Of a stretch of 17,452 nucleotides of DNA, positions 8,519 to 17,236 are shown one piece after another; position 1 is the first letter of the stretch, and the number at the start of each line of letters is the position of its first letter. The stretch is taken from the NCBI GenBank assembly GCA_946886175.1, contig CAMPIA010000006.1, positions 1 to 17,452 of the forward strand. Direction: 5' to 3'. A program made the translations under genes and the position numbers. The DNA comes from an uncultured Altererythrobacter sp. (GTDB lineage Bacteria; Pseudomonadota; Alphaproteobacteria; Sphingomonadales; Sphingomonadaceae). The notes below the pieces were generated by a model that was not told the origin of the DNA, did no database searches, and was given only the letters and a program-made list of their open reading frames with translations.

Positions 8519-9718
8519 GTGCGGGTCGCGATCCTATCGGCAAATACTGCAACCGGCGAGAGTACCGCGCCCGTGCGCGGCCTGCTGACGATTGCCGGGC
8601 GCAGCGTCGCCGGGCTCCAGCTCGAGCTTGCGCTGCGCCTTGGATGCGAACGGATCGTGTGCCTCGCCGATGGACTGAACGAGGGCATCCTGCCGCTGCT
8701 GCATCGCGCGGAAAGCGCGGGCGCGAGCTTTCACGCGCTTGCCGGCGCGCGCGCGCTGTCGGGGCTGGTCAAGGCGCAGGACGAACTGTTTATCTTCGCC
8801 GAGGGCGTGGTGCCCGATCCGCCGCTGGTCGGCGAACTGCTCGGCGAACGCTCGGGCATCGTCGCGCTTCCGGCCGAGGCCGGCGTGGAGGCCGGGTTCG
8901 AGCGGATCGATCGCGATCATGCCTGGGCCGGCATTGCCCGGCTGCCGGGATCGGCGGTCGAGCGATTGGCCGAAATGCCGATCGACGTCGACGTGGTCTC
9001 CGCGCTCCTCCGGGTCGGTCTGCAATCGGGCGTCCGGCTGGTTCCGCTTGCGCGTTCGCATCTGACGAACCGGGACTGGGTCCATCTGCGCGACGAAGGC
9101 CAGGCGCGTGCGTTCGAGGCGGCCTGGCTCCAGCAGCGGGTCGCGCCGGCATCGTTCGCGGCCCCGGCGTTCGCGCTCGCCGACCGCGCCGCGATGGCGC
9201 TCGCGCCGCGCGTCCTTGCACGGCGGAGCAGGGCGGCCTTGCCGCTGGTGGGCGGGATCGCGAGCCTGGCCGGGGCGCTCGCAGCGGGCTGGTGGACGCT
9301 GCCCGCGCTCGCGTTCGGGGCGACGGCGCTGGGCGCGTTCCTTTTGCGCATGGCGCGCACGCTCGGTGGGCTCTCGCGCGACGAGCGGCAGGCCGGATGG
9401 CTCGGCGGCGTCCTGCGCGGCGCGCCGGGGGCGGCGGTGGATGCCACGATCTTCGCACTCGCCGGGTTTGCCGCGCCGGCCGGAGATTTGCCCGGGTGGC
9501 TTTTCGCCGCGGCGGCGATGCTGCTCGCGGCGCGGCTGATCGAGCGCCTGGGCGGCGATGCGATCGCGCTTGCGGCATCCGATCGCACCGTGCTCGCGGC
9601 GCTTCTCGCGCTCGCGGCGGCCGCGGGGCAAATTCTCCCCACTTTCCAGGCGCTTGCGCTGGCGGGCCTGGTCGTCCTCTATTTCGTTTCGGCGCGGCGA
9701 CGGATAACGCAGGTTTAA
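8519..9718 (+). CDS. Nucleotidyltransferase-like domain joined to a six-helix membrane domain
   Basis: The product has 399 residues. The start is GTG, supported by a strong Shine-Dalgarno (GGAGGGA, 8509-8515). Residues 1-~200 look like a sugar-nucleotidyltransferase fold: MRVAILSAN, then LLTIAGRSVAGLQLELALRLGCERIVCL, then DELFIFAEGVVPD near 88-100. However, the nucleotide-binding G-x-G-x-R loop expected after the first strand is absent. The C-terminal half carries about six hydrophobic helices (approximately 240-260, 262-278, 302-320, 326-342, 356-372, 376-391). This layout recalls enzymes that fuse a nucleotidyltransferase to a CDP-alcohol phosphotransferase, but I do not find the D-G-x2-A-R...D-x3-D motif of the latter. 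A catalytic role is therefore doubtful on both halves. The next gene starts 23 bases downstream, which suggests an operon. Confidence 0.8.
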   Translation: MRVAILSANTATGESTAPVRGLLTIAGRSVAGLQLELALRLGCERIVCLADGLNEGILPLLHRAESAGASFHALAGARALSGLVKAQDELFIFAEGVVPDPPLVGELLGERSGIVALPAEAGVEAGFERIDRDHAWAGIARLPGSAVERLAEMPIDVDVVSALLRVGLQSGVRLVPLARSHLTNRDWVHLRDEGQARAFEAAWLQQRVAPASFAAPAFALADRAAMALAPRVLARRSRAALPLVGGIASLAGALAAGWWTLPALAFGATALGAFLLRMARTLGGLSRDERQAGWLGGVLRGAPGAAVDATIFALAGFAAPAGDLPGWLFAAAAMLLAARLIERLGGDAIALAASDRTVLAALLALAAAAGQILPTFQALALAGLVVLYFVSARRRITQV

Positions 9719-9741
9719 CTATGCTGGGCTAAGGGTCTTGC

Positions 9742-10704
9742 ATGACCGACCCCGGCGTGACCCAGGCATCGCATTCCCCGATCGAGGCCGTCCTTGCGGA
9801 CGAGCTTGCGCGCGGCGACGTCGTGCTCGGCACGATCGGGCCGATGCTGGGCATGCTGCTCGCCAACCACGACCACGCATTGTTCAGCGACGAGATCGTG
9901 GCGCGCGTCCGCTCGATGGTCGCCAGCGTGGCGCGCCAATTGCTCGTGGCGGAGGGCGCTGCTGCGGGTGAGGAAGACGCCTATGCCTTCGCCGCCGAAC
10001 GGGGGGACGCCCTGGAAGGAGCCTTGGCGGGCCACTTGCCGCTGCTCGGCCATTGCCAAGCTCTGGCGCTGGAACATCGGCTGGCGATGCAGCTCGAAGC
10101 GCGCAACTCGATCGATCCGGTGCTGTCCCCTTTGCTCCAGGCGCTGATCGCCTCGTCCGACGAAGCAACTGCCGGGCTCGCCATGGCGCTGCTCGCGGCG
10201 CAGGCGCGCTTCGTGCAGCAGCAGCGCAGGATGGAGCTGGCGCTGGCCGAGCTTCCGCCCGAGCTGTTCGAGTTCGCGCTGGCCCGGTGGCGCGAGCATT
10301 CGGGCGGGAGCGGCGAGAACGCCGTGGCGCAGGCGGAGCAGCGCCTGCGCGAAAGCCACCAGGCGCATGACCGCAGACTATCGTTGCTCGCTCGGGCCGC
10401 CGGCGCCGTGGGCGAGGGGATGCAACCCGCGATGTCGCTCGGCCACGCCGGCGTCGCGCTGTTCCTCACCGCGATCGCGCTGGCGGCGCGACAGGATCGC
10501 GATCTCGTGGCGGTTTCGACCAACGAGAGCCAGCTCGGGCGCTTCGCCCTGGCGATGCGGGCGGCCGGGCTCAAGCCGGGCCAGATCGCCGAGCAGTTCG
10601 CTCTGATCCATCCGCATGTGACGCTGCCCGAGGGTTTCGACACGCTGCGCGGCGACCGCGCCGCGACGATCCTCGACGCCTCGGGCCGGCAGGCGCTGGA
10701 CTGA
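9742..10704 (+). CDS. Unrecognised helical cytoplasmic protein in kinase-like operon
   Basis: I do not recognise this 320-residue protein. It is rich in Ala, Leu and Glu, appears all-helical, has no signal peptide, and has no segment long and hydrophobic enough to be a convincing membrane helix. Visible stretches include a helical N-terminal part (ELARGDVVLGTIGPMLGMLL), a charged middle part (residues ~150-215), and a C-terminal segment with TNESQLGRFALAMRAAGL and PEGFDTLRGDRA. No catalytic motif stands out. The ATG at 9742 is preceded by AAGGG (9731-9735). It follows the membrane-domain gene by 23 bases and is separated from the kinase-like gene by only 3 bases, so it is probably co-translated with it and may be its partner. 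The coding call rests on the tight operon fit and a clean full-length frame. Confidence 0.8.
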   Translation: MTDPGVTQASHSPIEAVLADELARGDVVLGTIGPMLGMLLANHDHALFSDEIVARVRSMVASVARQLLVAEGAAAGEEDAYAFAAERGDALEGALAGHLPLLGHCQALALEHRLAMQLEARNSIDPVLSPLLQALIASSDEATAGLAMALLAAQARFVQQQRRMELALAELPPELFEFALARWREHSGGSGENAVAQAEQRLRESHQAHDRRLSLLARAAGAVGEGMQPAMSLGHAGVALFLTAIALAARQDRDLVAVSTNESQLGRFALAMRAAGLKPGQIAEQFALIHPHVTLPEGFDTLRGDRAATILDASGRQALD

Positions 10705-10707
10705 GCG

Positions 10708-12093
10708 ATGGACGCGACGACGCGCACCTTCCTCGCCCGCGGGCGCACCGATGCCGAAGACCGGTTGATCGAGGCCGACGAACCGATCGCCGGCCTGCAG
10801 CGCGATTGCGGCGGCGACATTCCCGGCCCGCTCGCGATACCGGCCCTGCTCGAACAGGTGCGCCGGGCGCGGATGGCGGGCGCGCGGCTTTCGGGAGCGA
10901 TCGAAGCGCTCGGCGGCGAGGAGACGGTGCGCGCCTGGATCGAGGTGGTCCCTCAGGCCGATGCGCAAGGCGGATGCGCGATCGGTGTGGTGGACTGGCA
11001 GGCGACTCCGGCGGTGCGCGAAAGCGATGCCGAGGCGGCGGCGCGGCGGCTGGAAATCGAGCGCAACCTCGCCGAACTGACCGCGCGGCTCGACCCCGCG
11101 CAGGGCGTCCTTGCGGTCGAGAGCAGCGCGCCCGATCTCGCGGATCTGGCGGCGCGCATGGCAGGCGGGAAGGGCCGCGCGTGGACCGAGTTCGTCGATC
11201 TTCCCGGCACGGTGCACGCGCAGCCGATGCATTGGCGGCTGCTCGATGGCGCTGCGGTGGAGATCGAGGGATCGCGGCGCGGATGGACCGCGACGCTCGT
11301 TCCGCTCGGCGCGCCCGAACCGGGGCAGGGCGGGTTCGAGCTCTATCTGGTGGCGGACGCGCCGCTCGCGGCCGCTTCGTCGGAGCAGGTCCCGACCGAC
11401 GGCGGGCAACGGTCCGCCCGGCCGATCGGGCAGGACCTGTCGCCGGTGCTGCGCCAGCCGATCGCGCGGATCATCGCCAATGCCGAGACGATCCGCACGC
11501 GGCTCGCCGGGCCGCTGGCGGAGGAATACAGCAACTACGCCGCCGACATCGCTTCGGCCGGCCAGCATCTGCTCGCGCTGATCGAAGACCTGTCCGATCT
11601 CGAAGTGGTCGAATCGGACGACTTCACCACCGCACCCGACGAGATCGACCTGGGCGACGTGTCGCGTCGCGCGGCCGGCATTCTGGCAGTGCGCGCCAAG
11701 GAGCGCGGGATCGAGATCGTCGCACCCGCCCCGGGCGAAGCGCTGCCGGCAATCGCCGAGTTTCGCCGCGTGCTGCAGATCCTGCTCAACCTCGTCGGCA
11801 ATGCGATCCGCTATTCGCCCGAGGGCTCGACCGTGCGGATCGAGCTGTCGGGCGAGGATGGCCGTGCGCTGGTGCTGGTGCGTGACCAAGGCCCCGGCGT
11901 CGGCGAGAAGGACCAGCAGCGCGTGTTCGAGAAGTTCGAACGGCTCGGCCGCAGCGGCGACGGCGGCTCGGGACTCGGCCTCTACATCTCGCGCCGGTTG
12001 GCGCGTGCGATGGGGGGCGAGCTATCGGTGGAAAGCAAGCCGGGCGAGGGCGCGAGCTTCCAGCTCGACCTGCCCCCGAACTCGAAGGGCTAA
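10708..12093 (+). CDS. Histidine-kinase-like protein with ATPase domain but no H-box histidine
   Basis: The 461-residue product has no membrane helix and is probably cytoplasmic. Residues 1-~235 match no sensor domain I can name. Residues ~240-300 look like a dimerisation helix pair, with the H-box position reading S245-P-V-L-R-Q-P-I252 where kinases have S-H-E-L-R-T-P-L; the phosphorylated histidine is replaced by Pro246. The second helix contains SAGQHLLALIEDLSDLE. The HATPase_c domain is complete: N-box LLNLVGNAIRYSPEG (Asn365), G1 box RDQGPGVG (Asp393), F-box VFEKFERLG, and G2 box GGSGLGLY (419-426). It should bind ATP but cannot autophosphorylate at the usual place. The start is 3 bases after the preceding gene. 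Its stop overlaps the convergent small membrane gene by 4 bases. Automated annotation would call it a sensor histidine kinase. Confidence 0.9.
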   Translation: MDATTRTFLARGRTDAEDRLIEADEPIAGLQRDCGGDIPGPLAIPALLEQVRRARMAGARLSGAIEALGGEETVRAWIEVVPQADAQGGCAIGVVDWQATPAVRESDAEAAARRLEIERNLAELTARLDPAQGVLAVESSAPDLADLAARMAGGKGRAWTEFVDLPGTVHAQPMHWRLLDGAAVEIEGSRRGWTATLVPLGAPEPGQGGFELYLVADAPLAAASSEQVPTDGGQRSARPIGQDLSPVLRQPIARIIANAETIRTRLAGPLAEEYSNYAADIASAGQHLLALIEDLSDLEVVESDDFTTAPDEIDLGDVSRRAAGILAVRAKERGIEIVAPAPGEALPAIAEFRRVLQILLNLVGNAIRYSPEGSTVRIELSGEDGRALVLVRDQGPGVGEKDQQRVFEKFERLGRSGDGGSGLGLYISRRLARAMGGELSVESKPGEGASFQLDLPPNSKG

Positions 12094-12284
12094 CGTTTCC
12101 GGCGCGAGCCGAACCAGAACAGCGCCACGCCGACCGCGAGAGTCAGCGCGCCGTTGAGCGCCCATTGCCGGTCGGCGAGCATGAAGCTCTCGGCCGGCCA
12201 CATGACCAGACCGAGCCCCTGGAGCGTCCACAGCCCGCCGGCGAGCATCAGCGCGACGCCGGCGATCTGGAGGACGAGTCTCAT
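12090..12284 (-). CDS. Small two-helix membrane protein downstream of gltA
   Basis: This 64-residue protein has two hydrophobic helices, about residues 4-26 and 43-59, joined by a loop with ESFMLADRQWALNGA, and ends in a basic tail (GSRRKR) that should lie in the cytoplasm. I know of no function. It begins 4 bases after the gltA stop on the same strand, which supports co-transcription with gltX-gltA. No strong Shine-Dalgarno is visible beyond weak purines inside the end of gltA. The coding call rests on this position, its sensible topology, and the neat fit between gltA and the end of the convergent kinase-like gene. Confidence 0.75.
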   Translation of the reverse strand: MRLVLQIAGVALMLAGGLWTLQGLGLVMWPAESFMLADRQWALNGALTLAVGVALFWFGSRRKR

Positions 12285-12288
12285 CGGT

Positions 12289-13575
12289 CTAGCGCTTGCC
12301 CATCGGCACGTAGTCGCGCTCGGTCGGACCAGTGTAGAGCTGGCGGGGGCGGCCGATCACTTGGCCGGGATCGGAGATCATCTCGTTCCACTGCGCGACC
12401 CAGCCCACGGTGCGTGCGAGCGCGAACAGCGCGGTGAACATCGTGGTCGGGAAGCCGATCGCCGAGAGGATGATGCCCGAGTAGAAATCGACGTTCGGGA
12501 AGAGCTTCTTTTCCTTGAAGTAATCGTCGGAGAGCGCGATTTCCTCGAGCCGCAGCGCGGTTTCGAACACCGGGTCCTTGACCTCGAGCGCGTCGAACAC
12601 CTCGCGCACGGTTTTCTGCATCACCGTCGCGCGCGGGTCGTAGTTCTTGTACACGCGGTGGCCGAAGCCCATCAGGCGGAACGGGTCGTTCTTGTCCTTC
12701 GCCCGCTCGATGTAATGCGGGATGCGGTCGGGGGTGCCGATTTCCTGCAGCATGTTGAGCGCCGCCTCGTTCGCGCCGCCGTGCGCCGGGCCCCACAGGC
12801 AGGCGATGCCCGCCGCGACGCAGGCGAACGGGTTGGCGCCCGAGGAGCCCGCAAGCCGCACGGTCGAGGTCGAGGCGTTCTGCTCGTGGTCGGCGTGGAG
12901 GATGAAGATCCGGTCCATCGCCTTCTCGACCGCAGGATGCAGCTCGTATTCCTCGGCCGGCACGCCGAAGGTCATGCGCAGGAAGTTGCCGGTATAGCTG
13001 AGGTCGTTCTGCGGATAGAGGAACGGCTGCCCGGTCGAATACTTGTACGCCATCGCGGCGATCGTCGGCATCTTGGCGATCAGCCGGTGGCTCGAGATCT
13101 TGCGATGCTCGGGATCGGAGATGTCGGTGCTGTCGTGGTAGAACGCCGAAAGCGCGCCGACCACGCCGCACATGATCGCCATCGGGTGCGCATCGCGGCG
13201 GAAACCGCGGTAGAAGGTCGCAAGCTGCTCGTGCAGCATCGTGTGGCGGGTGATCGTATAGTTGAAATCGTCGAGCTCTTCCTGCGTCGGCAGCTCGCCG
13301 TTCAGCAGCAGGTAGGAAACTTCCATGAAGCTCGAATGCTCGGCGAGCTGGCCGATCGGGTAGCCGCGATGGAGCAGCACGCCTTCCTCGCCATCGATGT
13401 AGGTCAGCGCGCTCTCGCAGCTGGCGGTCGACTTGTAGCCCGGATCGAAGGTGAAGGCGCCGGTGCTGCCGTAGAGCTTGCGGATGTCGATCACATCGGG
13501 ACCGACGCTGCCCTCGAGCACCGGGAACTGATGCGTGGTGCCCTGAAAATCGAGCTTCGCCTGTTTATCCGCCAA
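12289..13575 (-). CDS. gltA: Citrate synthase (type II)
   Basis: The 428-residue enzyme condenses oxaloacetate with acetyl-CoA to citrate, the entry step of the TCA cycle. Its length matches the hexameric proteobacterial type. Catalytic residues are visible: His265 in [15 protein letters not shown], His306 in [14 protein letters not shown], and Asp363 in NVDFYSG. Other hallmarks are [14 protein letters not shown] (228-240) and SSGANPF. The start is TTG at 13575: the protein then begins [11 protein letters not shown] as homologues do, no ATG or GTG lies near, and TAAGGAG stands 7 bases upstream. That Shine-Dalgarno overlaps the gltX stop codon, indicating translational coupling. The gene is second in a - strand operon gltX-gltA-small membrane protein. 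Confidence 0.98.
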   Translation of the reverse strand: MADKQAKLDFQGTTHQFPVLEGSVGPDVIDIRKLYGSTGAFTFDPGYKSTASCESALTYIDGEEGVLLHRGYPIGQLAEHSSFMEVSYLLLNGELPTQEELDDFNYTITRHTMLHEQLATFYRGFRRDAHPMAIMCGVVGALSAFYHDSTDISDPEHRKISSHRLIAKMPTIAAMAYKYSTGQPFLYPQNDLSYTGNFLRMTFGVPAEEYELHPAVEKAMDRIFILHADHEQNASTSTVRLAGSSGANPFACVAAGIACLWGPAHGGANEAALNMLQEIGTPDRIPHYIERAKDKNDPFRLMGFGHRVYKNYDPRATVMQKTVREVFDALEVKDPVFETALRLEEIALSDDYFKEKKLFPNVDFYSGIILSAIGFPTTMFTALFALARTVGWVAQWNEMISDPGQVIGRPRQLYTGPTERDYVPMGKR

Positions 13576-13582
13576 ATTCGTT

Positions 13583-13589
13583 CTCCTTA
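13583..13589 (-). promoter_or_regulatory. Shine-Dalgarno deciding the gltA TTG start
   Basis: On the - strand this reads TAAGGAG. It contains the gltX TAA stop codon and sits 7 bases before the TTG of gltA. The strong match to the anti-Shine-Dalgarno compensates for the weak start codon and fixes the start position. Confidence 0.8.
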
Positions 13590-15014
13590 CCCCTGGTCTG
13601 CCGGCGCGGCCTGCGCGTCGAGCCGCGCGAGAGCCTCTTCCCGTCCGAGCAGGACCAGCACATCGAAAATACCGGGCGACGTGGTTGTCCCGGTGAGCGC
13701 CGCGCGCATGGGCTGCGCGAGCTTGCCGAGGCCCAACCCGAGCTCCTCGGCGAATGATTTGGTAGTGGCTTCGAGCGCCTCGATTGTCCAGTTATTTTCC
13801 GTCCGCAAACGATCGGCGATCTGGCCTAAAATTACCCGCGCATCGCCGTCGAGCAGCGCTTCGGCCTTCTCGGTCAGCGCGAGCGGGCGGGTCTTGAACA
13901 GGAACGCCGCGCCCTCTGCGAGCTCGTCGAGGTCGCGGGCGCGCGTCTTGAGCACCGGCATGGCCTGGGTGAGCAGCGCTTCGTCCGTCTCGGAGCCGAT
14001 CCGCGGGGCGACCAGGCTCGCCAGCCGCGCATCGTCGGCCTCGCGGATATAGTGGCCGTTGAGGTTCTGCAGCTTCTTGAGGTCGAAGCGCGAGGGGCTC
14101 TTGCCCACGCCGTCGAGGTCGAACAGCGCGATGGCCTCGTCGCGGGTGATTTCCTCGCGGTCGCCGTGGCCCCAGCCGAGGCGCAGCAGATAGTTGAACA
14201 GCGCCTCGGGCAGAATGCCGAACTCGTCACGGTAGGTTTCCGCGCCGAGAGCGCCGTGGCGCTTGGAGAGCTTCGCGCCGTCGCTGCCGTGGATGAGCGG
14301 GATGTGCGCATAGACCGGATCGGGCCAGCCGCCTTCGATCTCGGCCATCGCACGATAGATCGGAAGCTGGCGGAACGCGTTGTTCAGGTGATCGTCGCCG
14401 CGGATCACATGGGTCACGCCCATGTCGTGATCGTCGACCACCACCGCGAGCATATAGGTCGGCGTGCCGTCGGCGCGCAGCAGCACGTAATCGTCGAGCT
14501 CGGCGTTGCGTACGGTGACGCGGCCCTGGACGCGGTCCTCGATCGCGGTCTCGCCCTCATTGGGCGTCTTGAGCCGGACGACGTAGGGTGCGCCGAGCGG
14601 GGCGTGGGCCGGGTCGCGGTCGCGCCAGCGGCCATCGTAGCGCAGCGGCTGCTTGGCGGCGCGCTGCGCGGCGCGCATGTCCTCGAGCTCCTCGGGCGTG
14701 GCGTAGCACTTGTAGGCGTGGCCCGCGGCAAGCAATCGCTCGGCGACCTCGGCATGGCGCGCGCCGCGTTCGGACTGGAACACCACGTCTTCGTCCCACT
14801 CGAGCCCGAGCCAGGCGAGCCCGTCGAGAATGGCGTCGATCGCTTCGGGCGTGGAGCGCTTGGCGTCGGTGTCCTCGATCCGCAGCAGCGCCTTGCCGCC
14901 GTGGTGGCGCGCGTAGAGCCAGTTGAACAGTGCGGTGCGCGCGCCGCCGATGTGCAGGAACCCGGTCGGCGAGGGAGCGAAGCGTGTCACGACCGGTCCG
15001 CTATCGCTTGCCAT
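13587..15014 (-). CDS. gltX: Glutamyl-tRNA synthetase
   Basis: The 475-residue class I aminoacyl-tRNA synthetase charges tRNA(Glu) with glutamate. The HIGH signature appears in [18 protein letters not shown] (about residues 12-29), and LRIEDTD follows. The KMSKS-type loop is KLSKRHGA, as in many bacterial GltX proteins. The helical anticodon-binding region fills the C-terminal third. The ATG at 15014 is preceded by a purine-rich stretch on the - strand. Alphaproteobacteria often carry two GltX proteins, and I cannot tell from this sequence whether this one is strictly glutamate-specific or also charges tRNA(Gln). It is the first gene of the operon with gltA and is divergent from comEC, only about 20 bases away. 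Confidence 0.97.
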   Translation of the reverse strand: MASDSGPVVTRFAPSPTGFLHIGGARTALFNWLYARHHGGKALLRIEDTDAKRSTPEAIDAILDGLAWLGLEWDEDVVFQSERGARHAEVAERLLAAGHAYKCYATPEELEDMRAAQRAAKQPLRYDGRWRDRDPAHAPLGAPYVVRLKTPNEGETAIEDRVQGRVTVRNAELDDYVLLRADGTPTYMLAVVVDDHDMGVTHVIRGDDHLNNAFRQLPIYRAMAEIEGGWPDPVYAHIPLIHGSDGAKLSKRHGALGAETYRDEFGILPEALFNYLLRLGWGHGDREEITRDEAIALFDLDGVGKSPSRFDLKKLQNLNGHYIREADDARLASLVAPRIGSETDEALLTQAMPVLKTRARDLDELAEGAAFLFKTRPLALTEKAEALLDGDARVILGQIADRLRTENNWTIEALEATTKSFAEELGLGLGKLAQPMRAALTGTTTSPGIFDVLVLLGREEALARLDAQAAPADQG

Positions 15015-15034
15015 ATCCGACCTGTTCCTTTCCT

Positions 15035-17236
15035 ATGCAGCGCATGGCAACGGGGGTGCCCGAAGTTCCGCTGGGGGGCGGGCCCGAACGGGCCGATGCT
15101 GCGGTGCAGCGCAATTGGCGCAGCACGGCGCGTTTGTCCAGTGCGGCGGCCCGTGCGGGCGATCGTGCGGAGAGGTTCCTCGCGGGGGCCGGCTTCGACC
15201 GTGGGCCGTGGCTGGCGATCGCGTTCGCCGCCGGTATAGCCGCCTGGTTCTTCCTTTCATCGCCCTGGCAATGGATCGCGGCCTTGAGCGGCGCGGCCCT
15301 GGGGGCGATCGCCGCGCAGGCGCTGTGGCGCGATCGCGAGGGGCGCGCGAACCTGCGGCTGGCCGCGGTGTCGCTCGCGATCATGTTCGCGGCGGGCATT
15401 GCGGTGGTCTGGCTGCGTTCGGAAACGATCGGCGCTGAGGCGCTCGATTGGCCCCGCGTGGAGCGGATCGAGGCGCGGGTGCTCGAACGGATCGAGCAGC
15501 CGACGGAGGGGCGCGTGCGGCTCGTGCTGGCCTACCGGGACCCGGAAGCGGCGCGGGCGCGCAAAGTGCGGGTGAACGTGCCCCTCGAGGCCGACAAGCC
15601 CGGGTTGGCCGAAGGCGCGGTGGTGCGATTGCGGACCCGGCTGATGCCGCCCTCGCCGCCGATGCTGCCCGGCGGTTACGACTTCGCGCGCGCCGCATGG
15701 TTCGAGGGATACGCCGCGACCGGCTCGTTGATCGGCGAGGTCGAACTGATGCGGCCCGCCGGCGACGATGGCGGGCTTGCGCGGGTCCAGCGGGCGCTGG
15801 CGGCGCACGTGCGCGAGCAACTGACGGGCTCGCCCGGTGCGATCGCCGCCGCTTTCGCCAGCGGCGACCGGGGCGCGATCGCGCAGGCCGACGAGGAGGC
15901 GATGCGCGATTCGGGGCTCACGCACTTGCTTTCGATCAGCGGGCTGCATGTCAGCGCGGTGATCGCCGCGGCCTATTTCCTCGCGATCAAGCTGCTGGCG
16001 CTGTGGCCCTGGCTCGCGCTGCGCGTCCGGCTGCCGGTGCTGGCCGCCGCGATCGGCGCCGGGGCGGGGATCGGCTACACCCTGCTGACCGGCGCCGAGG
16101 TGCCGACCGTGCGAAGTTGCATCGGCGCGGTGCTGGTGCTGATCGCGCTGGCGCTCGGACGCGAGCCGCTCTCGCTGCGGATGGTCGCGGTGGCGGCGAT
16201 CGCGGTGCTGCTGCTGTGGCCCGAATCGCTGGTGGGGCCGAGCTTCCAGATGAGCTTCGCCGCCGTGCTCGCGATCGTCGCCCTGCACACGAGCGCGCCG
16301 GTCCAGGCCTTCCTCGCGCCGCGCGAGGAGAGCTGGCTCGCGCGGCTCGGCCGGCGCGCGGCGATGCTGCTGCTGGTCGGGCTGGTGATCGAGATCGCGC
16401 TGATGCCGATCGTGCTATTCCACTTCCACCGCACGGGGCTCTACGGCGCGCTGGCGAATATGATCGCAATTCCGCTGGTGACGTTCGTGTCGATGCCACT
16501 GATCGGGCTGGCGTTGACGCTGGACCTCGTAGGCGCGGGCGCGCCGGCGTGGTGGCTGGCGGGCAAGTCGCTCGAGCTGTTGCTGGGAATCGCGCACTTC
16601 ACCGCCGAGCAGCCGGGTGCGGTCAAGCTCGCGCCGCAGATGAGCCTCCCGACGATCGCGCTGTTCGTGGCGGGCGGGCTGTGGCTCGCGCTGTGGCGGG
16701 GGAGGGCGCGCCTGCTGGGTCTTGCGCCCGCGGCGCTGGGGGTGGTGTTGCTGATCGCCACCCCGGCGCCCGACGTGCTGGTTTCGGGCGACGGGCGGCA
16801 CGTCGGGATCGCCGGCGAGGGCGACCGTCTGCTGATGCTGCGCGACAGCCGCAGCGACTATGCGCGCGACAACCTGCTCGAGCTCGCGGCGCTCGAGGGC
16901 GAGCCGGTTCCGCTCGATCGCTGGCCCGGCGCGCGGTGCAGCCGCGACTTCTGCACCCTCGCGATCGAGCGCGGCGGACGGAGCTGGGTTCTGCTGATGG
17001 CGCGCAGCCGCGACATGGTCGAGGAGCGCGCGCTCGCCGCGGCGTGCGACCGGGCTGACATCGTCGTCGCGGACCGCTTTCTGCCGCGCTCATGCCAGCC
17101 GCGCTGGCTCAAGGCCGACCGGCGCCTGCTCGAGCGAACCGGCGGCCTCGCGCTCTATCTCGACGAACCGCGCATGACCGCGGTCGTCGAGAGCCAGGGC
17201 GAGCACGGCTGGTGGCGCGGCGAGGACGAGCGCTAG
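15035..17236 (+). CDS. comEC: ComEC/Rec2-family DNA-uptake membrane protein
   Basis: The product has about 733 residues. ComEC forms the inner-membrane channel that brings single-stranded DNA into the cell during natural transformation. The order here is: a basic N-terminus, early membrane helices, a soluble DUF4131-like region with MPPSPPMLPGGYDFARAAWF (around 205-230), then the competence domain with LTHLLSISGLHVSAV (His305) and many helices to about residue 580. The soluble C-terminal part (~583-733) lacks the H-x-H-x-D-H motif of ComEC proteins with a metallo-beta-lactamase nuclease domain. I chose ATG 15035; ATG 15044 is a close alternative, and neither has a good Shine-Dalgarno. An open frame extends upstream to 14930 but runs over gltX and is unlikely to be used. 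Whether the organism is transformable cannot be judged from this gene. Confidence 0.93.
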   Translation: MQRMATGVPEVPLGGGPERADAAVQRNWRSTARLSSAAARAGDRAERFLAGAGFDRGPWLAIAFAAGIAAWFFLSSPWQWIAALSGAALGAIAAQALWRDREGRANLRLAAVSLAIMFAAGIAVVWLRSETIGAEALDWPRVERIEARVLERIEQPTEGRVRLVLAYRDPEAARARKVRVNVPLEADKPGLAEGAVVRLRTRLMPPSPPMLPGGYDFARAAWFEGYAATGSLIGEVELMRPAGDDGGLARVQRALAAHVREQLTGSPGAIAAAFASGDRGAIAQADEEAMRDSGLTHLLSISGLHVSAVIAAAYFLAIKLLALWPWLALRVRLPVLAAAIGAGAGIGYTLLTGAEVPTVRSCIGAVLVLIALALGREPLSLRMVAVAAIAVLLLWPESLVGPSFQMSFAAVLAIVALHTSAPVQAFLAPREESWLARLGRRAAMLLLVGLVIEIALMPIVLFHFHRTGLYGALANMIAIPLVTFVSMPLIGLALTLDLVGAGAPAWWLAGKSLELLLGIAHFTAEQPGAVKLAPQMSLPTIALFVAGGLWLALWRGRARLLGLAPAALGVVLLIATPAPDVLVSGDGRHVGIAGEGDRLLMLRDSRSDYARDNLLELAALEGEPVPLDRWPGARCSRDFCTLAIERGGRSWVLLMARSRDMVEERALAAACDRADIVVADRFLPRSCQPRWLKADRRLLERTGGLALYLDEPRMTAVVESQGEHGWWRGEDER

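Noticed and set aside
12154..14052. A 632-codon open frame on the + strand
   Set aside because: It lies antisense to gltA and gltX, both certain genes. Its product is an Arg/His/Glu-rich mix typical of the opposite strand of GC-rich genes, with no recognisable motif.
14930..15034. An upstream GTG/ATG extension of comEC
   Set aside because: It would overlap the divergent gltX start region by about 85 bases and encode Arg/Cys-rich antisense-type sequence.
15448..17058. A 536-codon open frame overlapping comEC in another frame
   Set aside because: ComEC motifs are clear in the main frame; this frame is an Arg/Ala/Gly-rich shadow of it.
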